Assembly: GCA_028456385.1 (NCBI GenBank)
Contig: JALNQF010000001.1
Location: forward strand, 620,001 to 684,000
DNA: 64,000 nucleotides
Direction: 5' to 3'
Origin: Ophiosphaerella korrae
Taxonomy: Eukaryota; Ascomycota; Dothideomycetes; Pleosporales; Phaeosphaeriaceae
The notes beneath the pieces were generated by a model that worked only from the letters and a program-made list of their open reading frames with translations, made no database searches and was not told the DNA's origin. Made by a program: the position numbers and the translations under genes. Numbering within the stretch: the first letter of the stretch is position 1; every line of letters starts with the position of its first letter. Shown piece by piece: positions 53,723 through 63,351 of the stretch.

Positions 53723-54408
53723 CGGGAGACTCCATGGCAGTGAAGAAACGAACGATGGTGTCAGATGCGTGGTATGTAGGGGAGGATATCAACTGTGGGT
53801 CTATGTTAAGGTTGCATTAATGCCATCTTGAGGACACGCGTCCGCTATCCGCGGTTTCTAGGATGCACTTTTCAGGTCCGTCTACTAGAAATGTGTGTCA
53901 TCGTGCCAGAGAGGAAGGCAGAGCCATAGTCGCCAGAACGCGGCTTTGGACACCGCCCATACTGCTCAAGAAACGAGTTAGTCGATGTGGTGCATGCTAG
54001 GGAGGCCATAGACTTACTTGGGGGCCGCAGTTATGATGCATTGGTGATGAGCTGCCTTCGACTGAGGACAGAGGAGTTGTTATGTCGTGTGGGGTGTAGG
54101 AAAGAAGAAGCAGACTCGCCGATGGAGGGCTTATTATAGTGGCTGTTGGTTCCAGGCTCCAGGTTCCAGGTGAGAACTTATCACGTTCCAGATAAGAGAG
54201 TGTGGCTAGCAGATAACATGTAGAGGAATGTGAAGAAGACAAAAAAGAAGAAAGAAAAACAAAGGAATATGTTCAGAGATGCACTTACGCGTGACAGTGA
54301 TTCACAAGCTCGATTGACGAATGGAAAATCATCATTGATGTTTTAGCAATGCGCTACTCGAAGTGTCACAGTACGAAGGGAGCATGGTCTAACCCGGGGA
54401 TTCCACAA
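53723..54408. other. Intergenic, no gene supported
   Basis: About 0.7 kb between two remnants. An 81-codon minus-strand frame at 53997-54242 has no motif. Purine-rich (GAA/AAA) sequence lies near 54240. Confidence 0.4.
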
Positions 54409-54714
54409 CTAAGTTGGCCCCATCCAGCTGGTCAGTTTATAGGTAGCTTCAGCACGCTCCAGGAAAATGACCATACTTTCATCGAAGAATGTCTTGCTGA
54501 TCAATATCCATTTGGGGAAACTTTTCGTCCAGGGTCGAAAAGTATCATGGGTTTTGGTGTGTGGCCGGCTGGACCAATGTCCATAGCGTATATACATGCT
54601 TCTCTCCAGATACGGTATTCTAAGAGCGTTTGTCTGTAGCCAAAGGTAATGGTAGACCCGATCCCTCAGTTCTCGTGGCAGATCGAAAAACCCATAGCTA
54701 CTAGGTTTCGCCAT
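54409..54714 (-). pseudogene. Fragment of a fungal F-box-like hypothetical protein
   Basis: An ATG-started frame of 101 codons opens with the motif FFDLPRELRDRVYHYLW, the usual first helices of large fungal F-box-like protein families. It stops at TAG 54411-54409. The frame beyond the stop continues with plausible sequence (LWNPRVRPCSLR), as in longer relatives, so this looks like an early nonsense codon in a decayed gene. Family proteins are normally several hundred residues. A short functional protein cannot be excluded. Confidence 0.45.
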
Positions 54715-55415
54715 TCGTATTCAGGGAGGGTTCGTACGATTGTATCAGAACAGCTTGGACACTAATAAGAGTCCCAGTTTCGGCGATAGGGGGCTTCCCA
54801 GATGACCCTTTGACGAATTGCTAGAGTATAAATTCCAAACAAGTGATGATTCGCACTACGGTAAACGCTAAACTATAAAATTATGCCCGCTCGAACCGAG
54901 GTGCGCTAAAGTAATGATCAGGATATTATTACTAATAACTGATACAAAAGTTTGGACATCAACCAGTTCTCTTAGACGGGACCTCCAATAGTTATATTGC
55001 TCGCAGATGCGTGTAATGCGCTTTCGAAGCTGGTAAGTTGTCAGCACTACCTACCAACATGCGCCGTTCCGCAACCGGAGGTCTTGACCTGCCCCAAATA
55101 TTCATCTTCTAGACATCCCCAACACCTTGATGAAGGGTATAATATTGGCCGGATACTTATGCGCTGTTTGTTAGACTGTAATTTTGACTACCTGGAAAAT
55201 ATCAAAGTATGTGACAAATGGCTTATCTATGGCCTCGAACATCTGGAAAGCGTAATTCAGATGGAGGTTTCCTGATGTAGTCATTGTCTATATGCAAAAG
55301 GTATCACAGAGTGGGCTGTAGGCAGCTTTTCGTTCCTAATCATCTTTTGACTTGTGTTCCGATGTGCTGTATACTTTTTCCCTCCTTTAAAATAACCACA
55401 ACGACTGGTTTGACT
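54715..55415. other. Intergenic, AT-rich, no gene supported
   Basis: About 0.7 kb left of the inverted-repeat element. A 92-codon frame at 54997-55275 (+) has no known motif. Confidence 0.4.
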
Positions 55416-55642
55416 AAGGCGGACGTTATTCGGTCCCTTATTCCTATGCCTAGCTAGAATTCGACAGACTAGAAAGTAAGAAAATTACGCTCCTAGTATT
55501 ACAGCTAGATGTCTATAATAGACAATAAAGTATATAACTATAGAACATGAGGCATTGAAACATATCTAATTTATCTATAATTTTCTAGTTTACGGTTAAA
55601 ACACCTTTGGCTAGAGATAGAGGACCGAATAACGCGCACCTT
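55416..55642. mobile_element. MITE-like element with terminal inverted repeats
   Basis: Two imperfect inverted termini of about 20-25 bp face each other about 227 bp apart. The left end reads AAGGCGGACGTTATTCGGTC and the right end, on the other strand, AAGGTGCGCGTTATTCGGTC. A 13-bp core (55424-55436 and 55622-55634) is identical. The interior is very AT-rich and non-coding. TA is found close to both ends, but a clean target duplication is not certain. This is the structure of a non-autonomous DNA transposon. Confidence 0.65.
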
Positions 55643-56838
55643 GGCTAACGTCAGATGCGAACTTTGCTCGTATAACTCATATGGGAGAGTGGGGATTGTT
55701 TCGAGAAACTCACAAGCTTTCCCTCTGAATGTTATAACCTTTTGAACTGGCTATCCCGGCTTGCTTTCCAAACAATTCTCCCACAATACAAATATTCTAT
55801 GGGAAAGAGAGTATACGTAGTAGCATTCATTCCCATACAGAACCAAGTGTTGTGGCAACTCTTTATACTTCTCGAAAATGATTCTTTAGCCAATAGCCTG
55901 CGCTTGAGGCGCCCACAGCATCGATCGACTGTATGGCAATAGGTATCAACAGGGCGGGCCCAAAATTGATGGCATATCAATTGCGGTAAACATTTTTGGA
56001 GTTACATTGAGCTGTTGAAGACGTAATTCTTCTAGAATCTAGAGGCGCTGCATGCAGGGATGACGCGGATATCAGACATTCCGAGCGGCAGACTACGGTA
56101 TTCGAGACCTTATCGGTATGGGGTGTTCCCTCGGGTTTATGCTGCACATCTCGGGGATAGACTTACACTGTACCGCCCCAGGGCTAGACCCCCTCCGACA
56201 GAGAAGAAACCCGCAGTGCCTGAATTGACCTGTTTCTGCATGGATTTGCGTGGCTGGTGAGTTGGTGGATTATGCCAATCGGTAGTGATTGGCTCGCTTC
56301 AGCTGGATCGCCATCTCCACTTTTCGCAACTTCGTGCTATCAATAGCTACGCCATTGTCCAAACGCATAATGCAGACCCTTCATTATTGCGTTTACAAAC
56401 TAAAAACAACGGCGATGATATTCTCAGCCCCAATTACGAACGGATTCAGTTCCGAAACATGGCACTCCGCGCTACAACGAGCATGGCTGTCCATTGGGAT
56501 GTCACCTCCTTCCACCGCCACGCGGATCTACTCACCCGTTGAGGCGGTTTCAAGGACCTAGGAACTTCTTCCGTTTCGAGGCGAGCGCCTATTCCTTTTC
56601 TCCTAGGCTAAGAGTATCAGAGTGGATCATTTTGAATATGGCACTCCTGAGGCGATTGTATATAACAGTGATTCTCAGGCTACTCAGGCTCCATCTCTAG
56701 CTCAACAATCAACTACATTTTCTTACATTCTCTTTTCAATATTCTTATATTCATTTCTAAGTCATATCGGCAGGCCCATAATACATTCAGTATTTCTATC
56801 TTATCCACCTATCATTACTAAACAAAACCACTGCAACA
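55643..56838. other. Intergenic, no gene supported
   Basis: About 1.2 kb between the MITE-like element and the secreted-protein gene. Overlapping frames of 60-90 codons on the plus strand (56060-56700) show no motif. The last 150 bp is AT/CT-rich and probably the promoter and leader of the next gene. Confidence 0.4.
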
Positions 56839-57415
56839 ATGGCTCCTATCTTCAAGCTCGTCACTCTTCTTAGCTGTAAGGCACACTTCAGATCTCTAAA
56901 CCAAATATTTACTAATTTCCTCAGGCTCTCTGTATGTAGCCGCTCAGGGGACTCAATTCATTACTGGTGCCTGCACATCAGATGCTGCTTGTGCATCGGG
57001 ATGCTGTGGATTTACCTCAGGGAAATGTGCCGCTCCCTTTGTCGCCAATGAGCGCGGCGAAGGATGTGGCTTTGGCAACGCCCAGCCGAACAACAACGCT
57101 CTCGCAAAGAACCAGGGCCAAGCAGCCGCCGCGGCGCCCGCAGCGCCGTCCGGTGCAGCTGCCGCCCCTGGAGCAGCAAAGGCTCCTGGAGCAACAGCAA
57201 AAGCCCCTGGAACCCAGTTTATCACCGGGCCTTGTACATCAGATGCCGATTGTGCGGCCGGATGCTGTGGTTTTAAGAGTGGAAAATGCGCAGGACCCGT
57301 AGTCGCGCAACAGCGAGATGGTGGCTGCGGTTTCGGAGATGCGCAGCCAAACGACAATGCGGCGAAAGCACTTACAGGTGCCCGACTTGGAAGACGGGGA
57401 CCTCTCTACATGTAA
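56839..57415 (+). CDS. Small secreted cysteine-rich protein with a duplicated domain (effector-like)
   Basis: Two exons, 56839-56875 and 56925-57415, give 175 aa; the 49-nt intron has a GTAAGG donor, a TACTAAT branch site and a CAG acceptor. It starts with a signal peptide (MAPIFKLVTLLSCSLYVAAQ). Two copies of one domain follow, each with cysteines spaced C-x5-C-x3-CC-x6-C-x12-C and flanked by TQFITG and GCGFG-x-AQPN. An Ala/Pro-rich linker (APGAAKAPGATAKAPG) joins them. The domain resembles the biotrophy-associated secreted protein family of plant-associated fungi, so a role at the host surface is inferred; no activity can be read from the sequence. Duplication of the domain in one chain is the odd point. 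It sits alone in the gene-poor island. Confidence 0.85.
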
Positions 57416-57976
57416 TCTAGTAATTAAGCTTGAAGGCTTAGCAAGAACAAGCTTGCAGCAGGAACTATGAATCACGGGACACTCGGGCAACGAAGAATAC
57501 GTCTGGGTATCTACTATTTCTTTGCATCACTGGGGGGGGGGGGGGGTCACTGCATTTTTATCAATCAATTTCTTTACTAAAATTGCGATTTTTGCTAGTG
57601 CCCCAACTATTGGCATTGTGATTAGTTACTCTCAGGGGGGTACATTGACTATGTCTCGTGTATATCGAGATTGTCGTTGAAGTATGTACCTACTGACGAT
57701 CTAATACTAGGGCGAACAGGGCTTTAGCTGTATTGGCAGTACTTTTGTGCTAAGCACAACCTAGGGGCTTATGCGTAAGTCCCATTGGCTCCACAACTAG
57801 GTATGAAATCTCGAACGATAGTTGGCCTACATGACTGACTCTTTTGCTAACATTCAATTTCAGCCTGGCAATCTAAATTCCGAGGCCAACACAAGTACAT
57901 TGCAACGTTGCAACAAACATGCTAGGTGAGGGGAAGTTGTCAAATATCCCGCGGAATTCTCCGAAAGGGGCGTTTT
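57416..57976. other. Intergenic, no gene seen
   Basis: About 560 bp between the secreted-protein gene and the SLATT-type gene, including a homopolymer G run. Otherwise nothing is recognised. Confidence 0.5.
57534..57546. repeat. Homopolymer of 13 G
   Basis: Thirteen consecutive G, just after the 3' end of the secreted-protein gene; its length is prone to sequencing and replication error. Confidence 0.85.
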
Positions 57977-59070
57977 ATGGCGTGCCGCCACAAACTCAAC
58001 CAGGCAAAAAGAAGTCAAGATGGACTCGACATCGCAACGGAGACACGACGCAGCATGTTCACGCGTGACGAGGAGACGCCTCTCTTGGGGTCGTCAAGAC
58101 CATATGCATTCGGTTCTCAAGCAATCAGACCCAGCAGCAACGATATCCACCTTCAATTCTGCGCTCTAGCTGGCGTTCCCCCATCCAACCTCGCACAAAA
58201 TGCGCCCTGTCCAGCAATCGCCGAGCGCTCACTCTACGGGCGCGCAGTTCATAAACGGAATACCCAAAACCGGATGTATTTGCTTACCGCATCGCTATCC
58301 AACACGCTCCTCCTCTCCCAAGTAGTTCTCGGCGCAGCCTTGACGGGACTAGGGGCCTCGGGATCCTCGCACATTCTCATCACCGTGTTTGGGGCCCTAA
58401 ACACCATCATTGCGGGCGTGGTGGCCTATTTGAAGTCGCGAGGGCAGCCCATGCGGGCACGCATGTTTCGCGACGACCTCGACAGGGTGGTGGATGAGAT
58501 TGAGAATTCCGAAGTCATGTGGTTGGGCATCCAGAGCAGTGCGCACGGGTATGACGAGATTGCCATTGATGATTCGATTAGTGTGCGCAGCGAGGTCGCG
58601 AGGTTGACGAGGTTGTATGACAAGGTCGTCAAGAGCAACACGATGAATAATCGTAGGTTTGGTCTGTGCTGGTGGGGGTGATTGATGCTGATGTTCAAAC
58701 AGCGGACATGTACATCAATGCGGTCTCGGATGGTGCAAATGCTGCGCTTCGGGCCCGTCCTGGACAGCTCCCTGAGTCTATAGTTGTTGATGCGCCGGTA
58801 GAAGTTCCTGTTGTTAGCATTCTAGACCAATCTGCTCCGACCGGCGTTGTTGTACCGCCTGATGATCCAGATGCTGCCCCAGCTTCAGCGCCGCCGAGGC
58901 CGAGGACGCCGACACCCCCAGGGGAAGTAGCATGTGCTGAGGGTTCTGAGGATTCTGAGGATTCTGACGATGCTAACGATTCAGCCAAGGCAAAGAAAGA
59001 TAATGCGGCGACTCAAAGCAATGGGAAGGCCACGAGTGGGGATGGCAAAGGAAAGCAGGCAGCGAATTAG
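57977..59070 (+). CDS. SLATT-type two-helix membrane protein (fungal)
   Basis: Two exons, 57977-58652 and 58703-59070, give 347 aa; the 50-nt intron has GTAGGT and AACAG ends and joins TMNN-PDMYINAVSDGA. After a basic N-terminus, two membrane helices are visible (LTASLSNTLLLSQVVLGAAL and ILITVFGALNTIIAGVVAYL). Then comes LKSRGQPMRARMFRDDLDRV and a helical region. This is the layout of the fungal SLATT domain (SMODS and SLOG-associating two-TM effector family). In bacteria related domains sit in nucleotide-signal defence systems as predicted pore-forming effectors; the fungal role is unknown. The C-terminal 110 residues are acidic and Pro/Ser-rich. The start could instead be ATG at 58055 (MFTRDEETPLLGSS). 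Confidence 0.8.
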
Positions 59071-59176
59071 TCTACGCAATGACTTGGTAGTACAATATAC
59101 TGGTCAATGCGGTGAGAATGGGAGGGGTTTGTAGATAGAGGAAATGAGGTAGAGGTAAGAACAAATATATTGGGGT

Positions 59177-60337
59177 CTAAGCCTGGTCAGACCATCCGGT
59201 CATGCTACTCTTCCTCTCTTTGTCTGGCAGTGTGTCTGCGAAGCGACACGCCTCTTCGAGTAGCCCTTCTTTCTCAGCTTCAGCCGTCGTTATTTCCGTC
59301 GCCCCTTGTTGCTGCATTATCTCGTCTCCAGTCGTTCTTTCTCCATCCCCAAAGACGTTCTTGAAGACACTATCGTAGCTCCGCCACATGCCCTTGAACA
59401 ACAAAGAGGATAACCAGGCGAGCCACTTGGGTGCCCTGCCCTTTTTATCCTGAAGCTGTCTGGACATGGCGAATATGAAGACAATAAAGGGTATCCATAT
59501 GGTTAGGAACAGTGCCTTGCCGATAGCCTGGCGCTTGGTAGCGATTGTATATGGCCGAATGTTGTGTAGATAGTGTTGGTACTCAGCCGGCAGGTCGCAC
59601 TCGTTGGCGCCATCGGTGATGAGCTTCAGGTAACGGGCAGATGGCTGGGCATAGCTGGGGTCGGGACGCGAGGCGCGGTCGGTGGAGCGGGCAGTGCCGT
59701 CGGTGTTGGCGATAGGGGCAAACAGGGTGTGCGCTTTGAAGGGCGCCGAGGCTGGCGACGAGGGAACTGTGTCTGAAGGTGGCAGGACATAGCAATCGAC
59801 TAGTATATCTTGGTAGGCCGAACCGCCGCCTTCGGTAGCGATGATTTGTGCATAGTCGCGGCGAGTGACTTCGTACACGACGCCGACCAGGCCCTTGTGC
59901 CAGCGGTTCTTGTGATAGCCGGCTGCTTTCTGGCCCTCTGCGTTCCTCCGCTCCGTGTTGGCAAAGCATGGCTCGATGTAGGGAATGCCCGGAAGATCAA
60001 AGGTCAGTCGCAGTGATGGCACGAGGACGTTGACCTGGGACAGCGGCCGGATGCCGCGCACGCCCCGAAACGTCTCCTTGCACATGTTGGAGCCATAGGC
60101 CAGGTACAGCACCGTCTTCTTTTTCTCGTCGGCCACCAAGGGCTCCGTGTCTGCGAGCGTCGCTGTGTCAATTGGGGCATCGCTGAGCGAGGCATCGAGG
60201 CGGTCCCTCGATGGTTGCGGGAGAGGACCAAAGACGCATCTGTGCCCGTGCTGGCTGCGACGAGAGAGGCGCAGCCGGCTAGCAACCCGTTTGTAGAAAG
60301 GGACCGGAGGGGTTGGCTGCTGGGTAGTTGAGGTCAT
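59177..60337 (-). CDS. Gamma-glutamylcyclotransferase-like protein with C-terminal membrane helix
   Basis: A single exon of 386 aa from ATG at 60337 (MTSTTQQPTPPVPF). The frame extends a few codons upstream without ATG. The fold begins near residue 78 with VLYLAYGSNMCKETF, the glycine loop typical of gamma-glutamylcyclotransferases, and continues with LVGVVYEVTRRDYAQIIATE and GGGSAYQDILVDCYVL, where the Glu of IIATEG is the likely catalytic acid. Such enzymes release 5-oxoproline from gamma-glutamyl peptides; relatives act in glutathione turnover and in GliK-type steps. A membrane helix (ALFLTIWIPFIVFIFAMS) lies near residue 290, followed by a basic, then acidic tail. It is convergent with the SLATT-type gene (about 100 bp between stops). 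Confidence 0.85.
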   Translation of the reverse strand: MTSTTQQPTPPVPFYKRVASRLRLSRRSQHGHRCVFGPLPQPSRDRLDASLSDAPIDTATLADTEPLVADEKKKTVLYLAYGSNMCKETFRGVRGIRPLSQVNVLVPSLRLTFDLPGIPYIEPCFANTERRNAEGQKAAGYHKNRWHKGLVGVVYEVTRRDYAQIIATEGGGSAYQDILVDCYVLPPSDTVPSSPASAPFKAHTLFAPIANTDGTARSTDRASRPDPSYAQPSARYLKLITDGANECDLPAEYQHYLHNIRPYTIATKRQAIGKALFLTIWIPFIVFIFAMSRQLQDKKGRAPKWLAWLSSLLFKGMWRSYDSVFKNVFGDGERTTGDEIMQQQGATEITTAEAEKEGLLEEACRFADTLPDKERKSSMTGWSDQA

Positions 60338-60771
60338 TGTGAGGCCAAATGGCGTTACCAACGCTTATCGAGCTGCGATTGGACGGTGCCTGCGTCAACG
60401 TGGATGGCCGCACTCCGGCCTTAGATCGATCTGATTGCCTGGGTACTTAAAGGTAGATAGCTGTCCTGAAATGCTATCGTCACTTTTATACATGTGTTGA
60501 TGCCGAACTCTGGCTTGAACACAACCTGCAACTTTCGTCCGCCTTTGGTCAGTGTGCCTCATCAGACTGCAATCACTCGGCCTTTAGTCTTCCGATCCGC
60601 CGAGCCCCGAATGGATGCCTGACCCGGACGAAACACAGGACTGCTTTGCACCTCTACCCAAAACCTTTGTTTCTCATACCATGCTATATACTACCTGTTT
60701 TCACACATACACACCATGTACACACCATGTACACACCATTGGCTCTTTCCTTGCTCCCGCTATAACGCTAC
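60338..60771. other. Intergenic with a short tandem repeat
   Basis: About 430 bp upstream of the cyclotransferase-like gene and downstream of the P450. It contains three 11-bp units (TACACACCATG-type) at 60708-60740. No gene is seen. Confidence 0.5.
60708..60740. repeat. 11-bp tandem repeat, three copies
   Basis: Three head-to-tail copies of TACACACCATG, the last ending in ATT. Non-coding. Confidence 0.9.
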
Positions 60772-62528
60772 TCAAGCGCCGGGCTGCCGGAGCGTGACTC
60801 GCATCACCGTCTTGTCAATAGGTTTGGGTGTAATCGACATTGTCTGCAGTCCGTCAGCTTTGTCACAAAGGACGCGCACCGGTGGGTTTACGCTGATCAA
60901 TTCAGACTTGGTCTTGCACTTTCCCTTTTCGTCAATAACCGCCTGGCCCTTCTCGTCCGTCTCAACCTCACCGACTCCTACCTTGACAAAGTCATATCGC
61001 CGCATCATACAGGCCAGAATAACCCGGGTTTCGAGGTTGGCAAGCTCCTGGCCAATGCAGTTTCGTGGTCCACGCTCAAATGCTCTCCATGCACTCGCAG
61101 GAATCTTGCTCGCTCCTGTCATCAATTCGTTTTGGTCTTCCATCCAACTGCTGGTGTCAATGTCACCTACCCACCGCTCCGGTATAAAATCGTTTGCACT
61201 TTCTCCATAAACCCTAGGATCTCGTTGGATTATGTGATGGCATAAATAGATCACGCACTCATCCAAACACACCATTTCTCCGTCTGATGTTCGGAGTTTA
61301 AGGCCATTGTGCGACATGCGGGCCGAAGCTGCTGGTGGCCACAGTCGTAACGCCTCTTTGATACACGCAGACGTGTATACAAGCGCTTTGACCGTCTCAT
61401 TAGGTCGTGCAAGGAATACGTCTTTAGGTTCCGCATCACCGAATATGGCATCGTGCTCAGCTCGTATCTTCGCCAGACATGCTGGGTGAATGGACAATGC
61501 GTAAATCAATCTTTGCAACAGGATTGATGTCGTATCATGTCCGGCAAATAGGAACGTCTTGACTTGATCCGCGATGCTTTGCAGAGCCACTGGCGTCAAA
61601 GTATCTATATCCTTGAGTGCGAGCGCGAGTACCGAACGATCCTTTGTATCGCCTTGGCCTATTTGGATCGCATTATATTTCTCTTGGATGCATCTCTTGA
61701 CCGCAGCATCCATTCGCCGGCTGTAAATATATTTTTTGATATTTGTAAATATATTCTTTGATAACGCTAACCCATTATCACTCGAGTGTAATGCTATCAG
61801 CACTCGGAAATTTCTAACGATGTCATCACCTCCAGTTGACTCGTCTTGGGCTTTACAATCAATGTTCGTTATTATTTCTCCAATAATGTCGAAGGTTACG
61901 TTTGTGCATGCAGATTCAAGCTCGGTAGGAATACCCGACTTGGCAAATGCGTCTAGTTTCCCCATGAATGTGTATGTCTTTTCCACAATCACCGGCAGCA
62001 GGGTAAGCAGATGTTGAGGCGCGAAGGCTGGATTGAAGCGCTTGCGAAGAACTTTCCAGGCCTCGTTTTGGGCGCTCAAGAGAGAGTATTTTCCTATCAG
62101 AGACCCAAGTCCTTCTTGAATAGTTGGTGATTTTGTAGTGCTGTATTGTTGCTGTTTGGAAGACTTGGTGACTTGCTCAGCAAGTTCATGGGATGTAATT
62201 AAAGCCAGAGGATACTGGGCGGGCCTGGTGTCAAAGAACATAAAATCTGGTGATCCATGCTCTTTCCAAATGCTCTCCAAAATATAATCTAGTAAAGGGG
62301 TAAGGCACAATTCTAAAAAGAAGACGTTTGCTTACCTGGATGAACTGAGGAACCCCCAAGCTCCTTGAATTTAGCCCCAATATACCCCAAATGCCCAATG
62401 AATATGTTGCTCGACAGTGGGGTTGGGATATGGGCAAATCGATGATAGCGCCACCTATAGAGTAGGAAGTATAGACCAGCCGCAAAGGCCAGTATAAGTG
62501 CTAGTACAGCATACGGCGCGTCTGACAT
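60772..62528 (-). CDS. Cytochrome P450 monooxygenase, microsomal
   Basis: Two exons on the minus strand, 62336-62528 and 60772-62288, give 569 aa. The 47-nt intron has GTAAGC and CTAG ends and restores SVHP-DYILESIWKEHGSPDF. An N-terminal membrane anchor (APYAVLALILAFAAGLYFLL) precedes the fold. Hallmarks are the I-helix FLFAGHDTTSILLQRLI near residue 314, ExxR in IKEALRLWPP near 376, the PERF-like FIPERWVGD and the heme loop FERGPRNCIGQELA near 467 with the Cys ligand. All catalytic elements are intact. Substrate and CYP family cannot be assigned by eye. No biosynthetic partner is adjacent, apart from a possible link to the neighbouring cyclotransferase-like gene, which is weak. Confidence 0.92.
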
Positions 62529-63351
62529 GATAATCTGTGGCAGGTAAGTCCAATTCTTTGTGAGGCGGTACAATATATATCAGTGTTATAGCCTATGGCA
62601 CTACGCCACAACTGTGCCGTGCACTGCAGTAGGAGATGGCACTACCGAGAGGAATGGAATCGTACGAAGACCATTGGGCCTAGCAACGTAATGAGGCGTG
62701 CAAGAGTGGTTGCGACAAAGCTTGGCTAACAGACACAGCTGGACAATGCCCCAGATAATGCGAATCTTGTTGCAATAGCCTAAAGGGGTTTCACGGCAAT
62801 TGACCGAGCCGTCTTTGCCAATAATTAGTGCCCACGTGATTTCAATGACCGCTGATTGGGTGCTTCGGACCAGCTGCAGTACGACGGTAAATGATTGAAC
62901 CTTAATAGACGAAAGTTGCTGCTTTTTTTTTTCGGGGCTTCAATGCTTATGGAAACACTTGCAGTCGTGGCTTCTGAGGTTCGTTTGAGCACACTGCTGC
63001 AGAAACACAGTCACAACTTGTTGTGCCAAGCTACTCACTAGGTAGGCATCACTAAAGCGCCTCACAATACCTTGTGCACAATGAACCCCGTGACTAACTC
63101 CAGCACACCAAGAAAAATGAGTGATGAGGAAGTAGAACTGATTGGAATGTGCGCCACCAACCTGCTATCGCAAATCGGCGTTCACCGACACCGTGAAAAT
63201 CCCATCCAACTAAAACAGCTAAAGCATAGAAAGTACCCACTAAAACTATAGAGACCAAACAGAGGATTAAAGCCCTAAAATTTTATTGAATCTCCAACTC
63301 AAAACCTGCACTATCAATATTTCAATATTATATCTTGTAATCGTTTTGAGC
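62529..63351. other. Divergent upstream region of the P450 and the deaminase
   Basis: About 820 bp of AT-rich sequence between two divergent start codons; both promoters should be here. A T-run lies near 62922-62932. No gene is seen. Confidence 0.5.
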
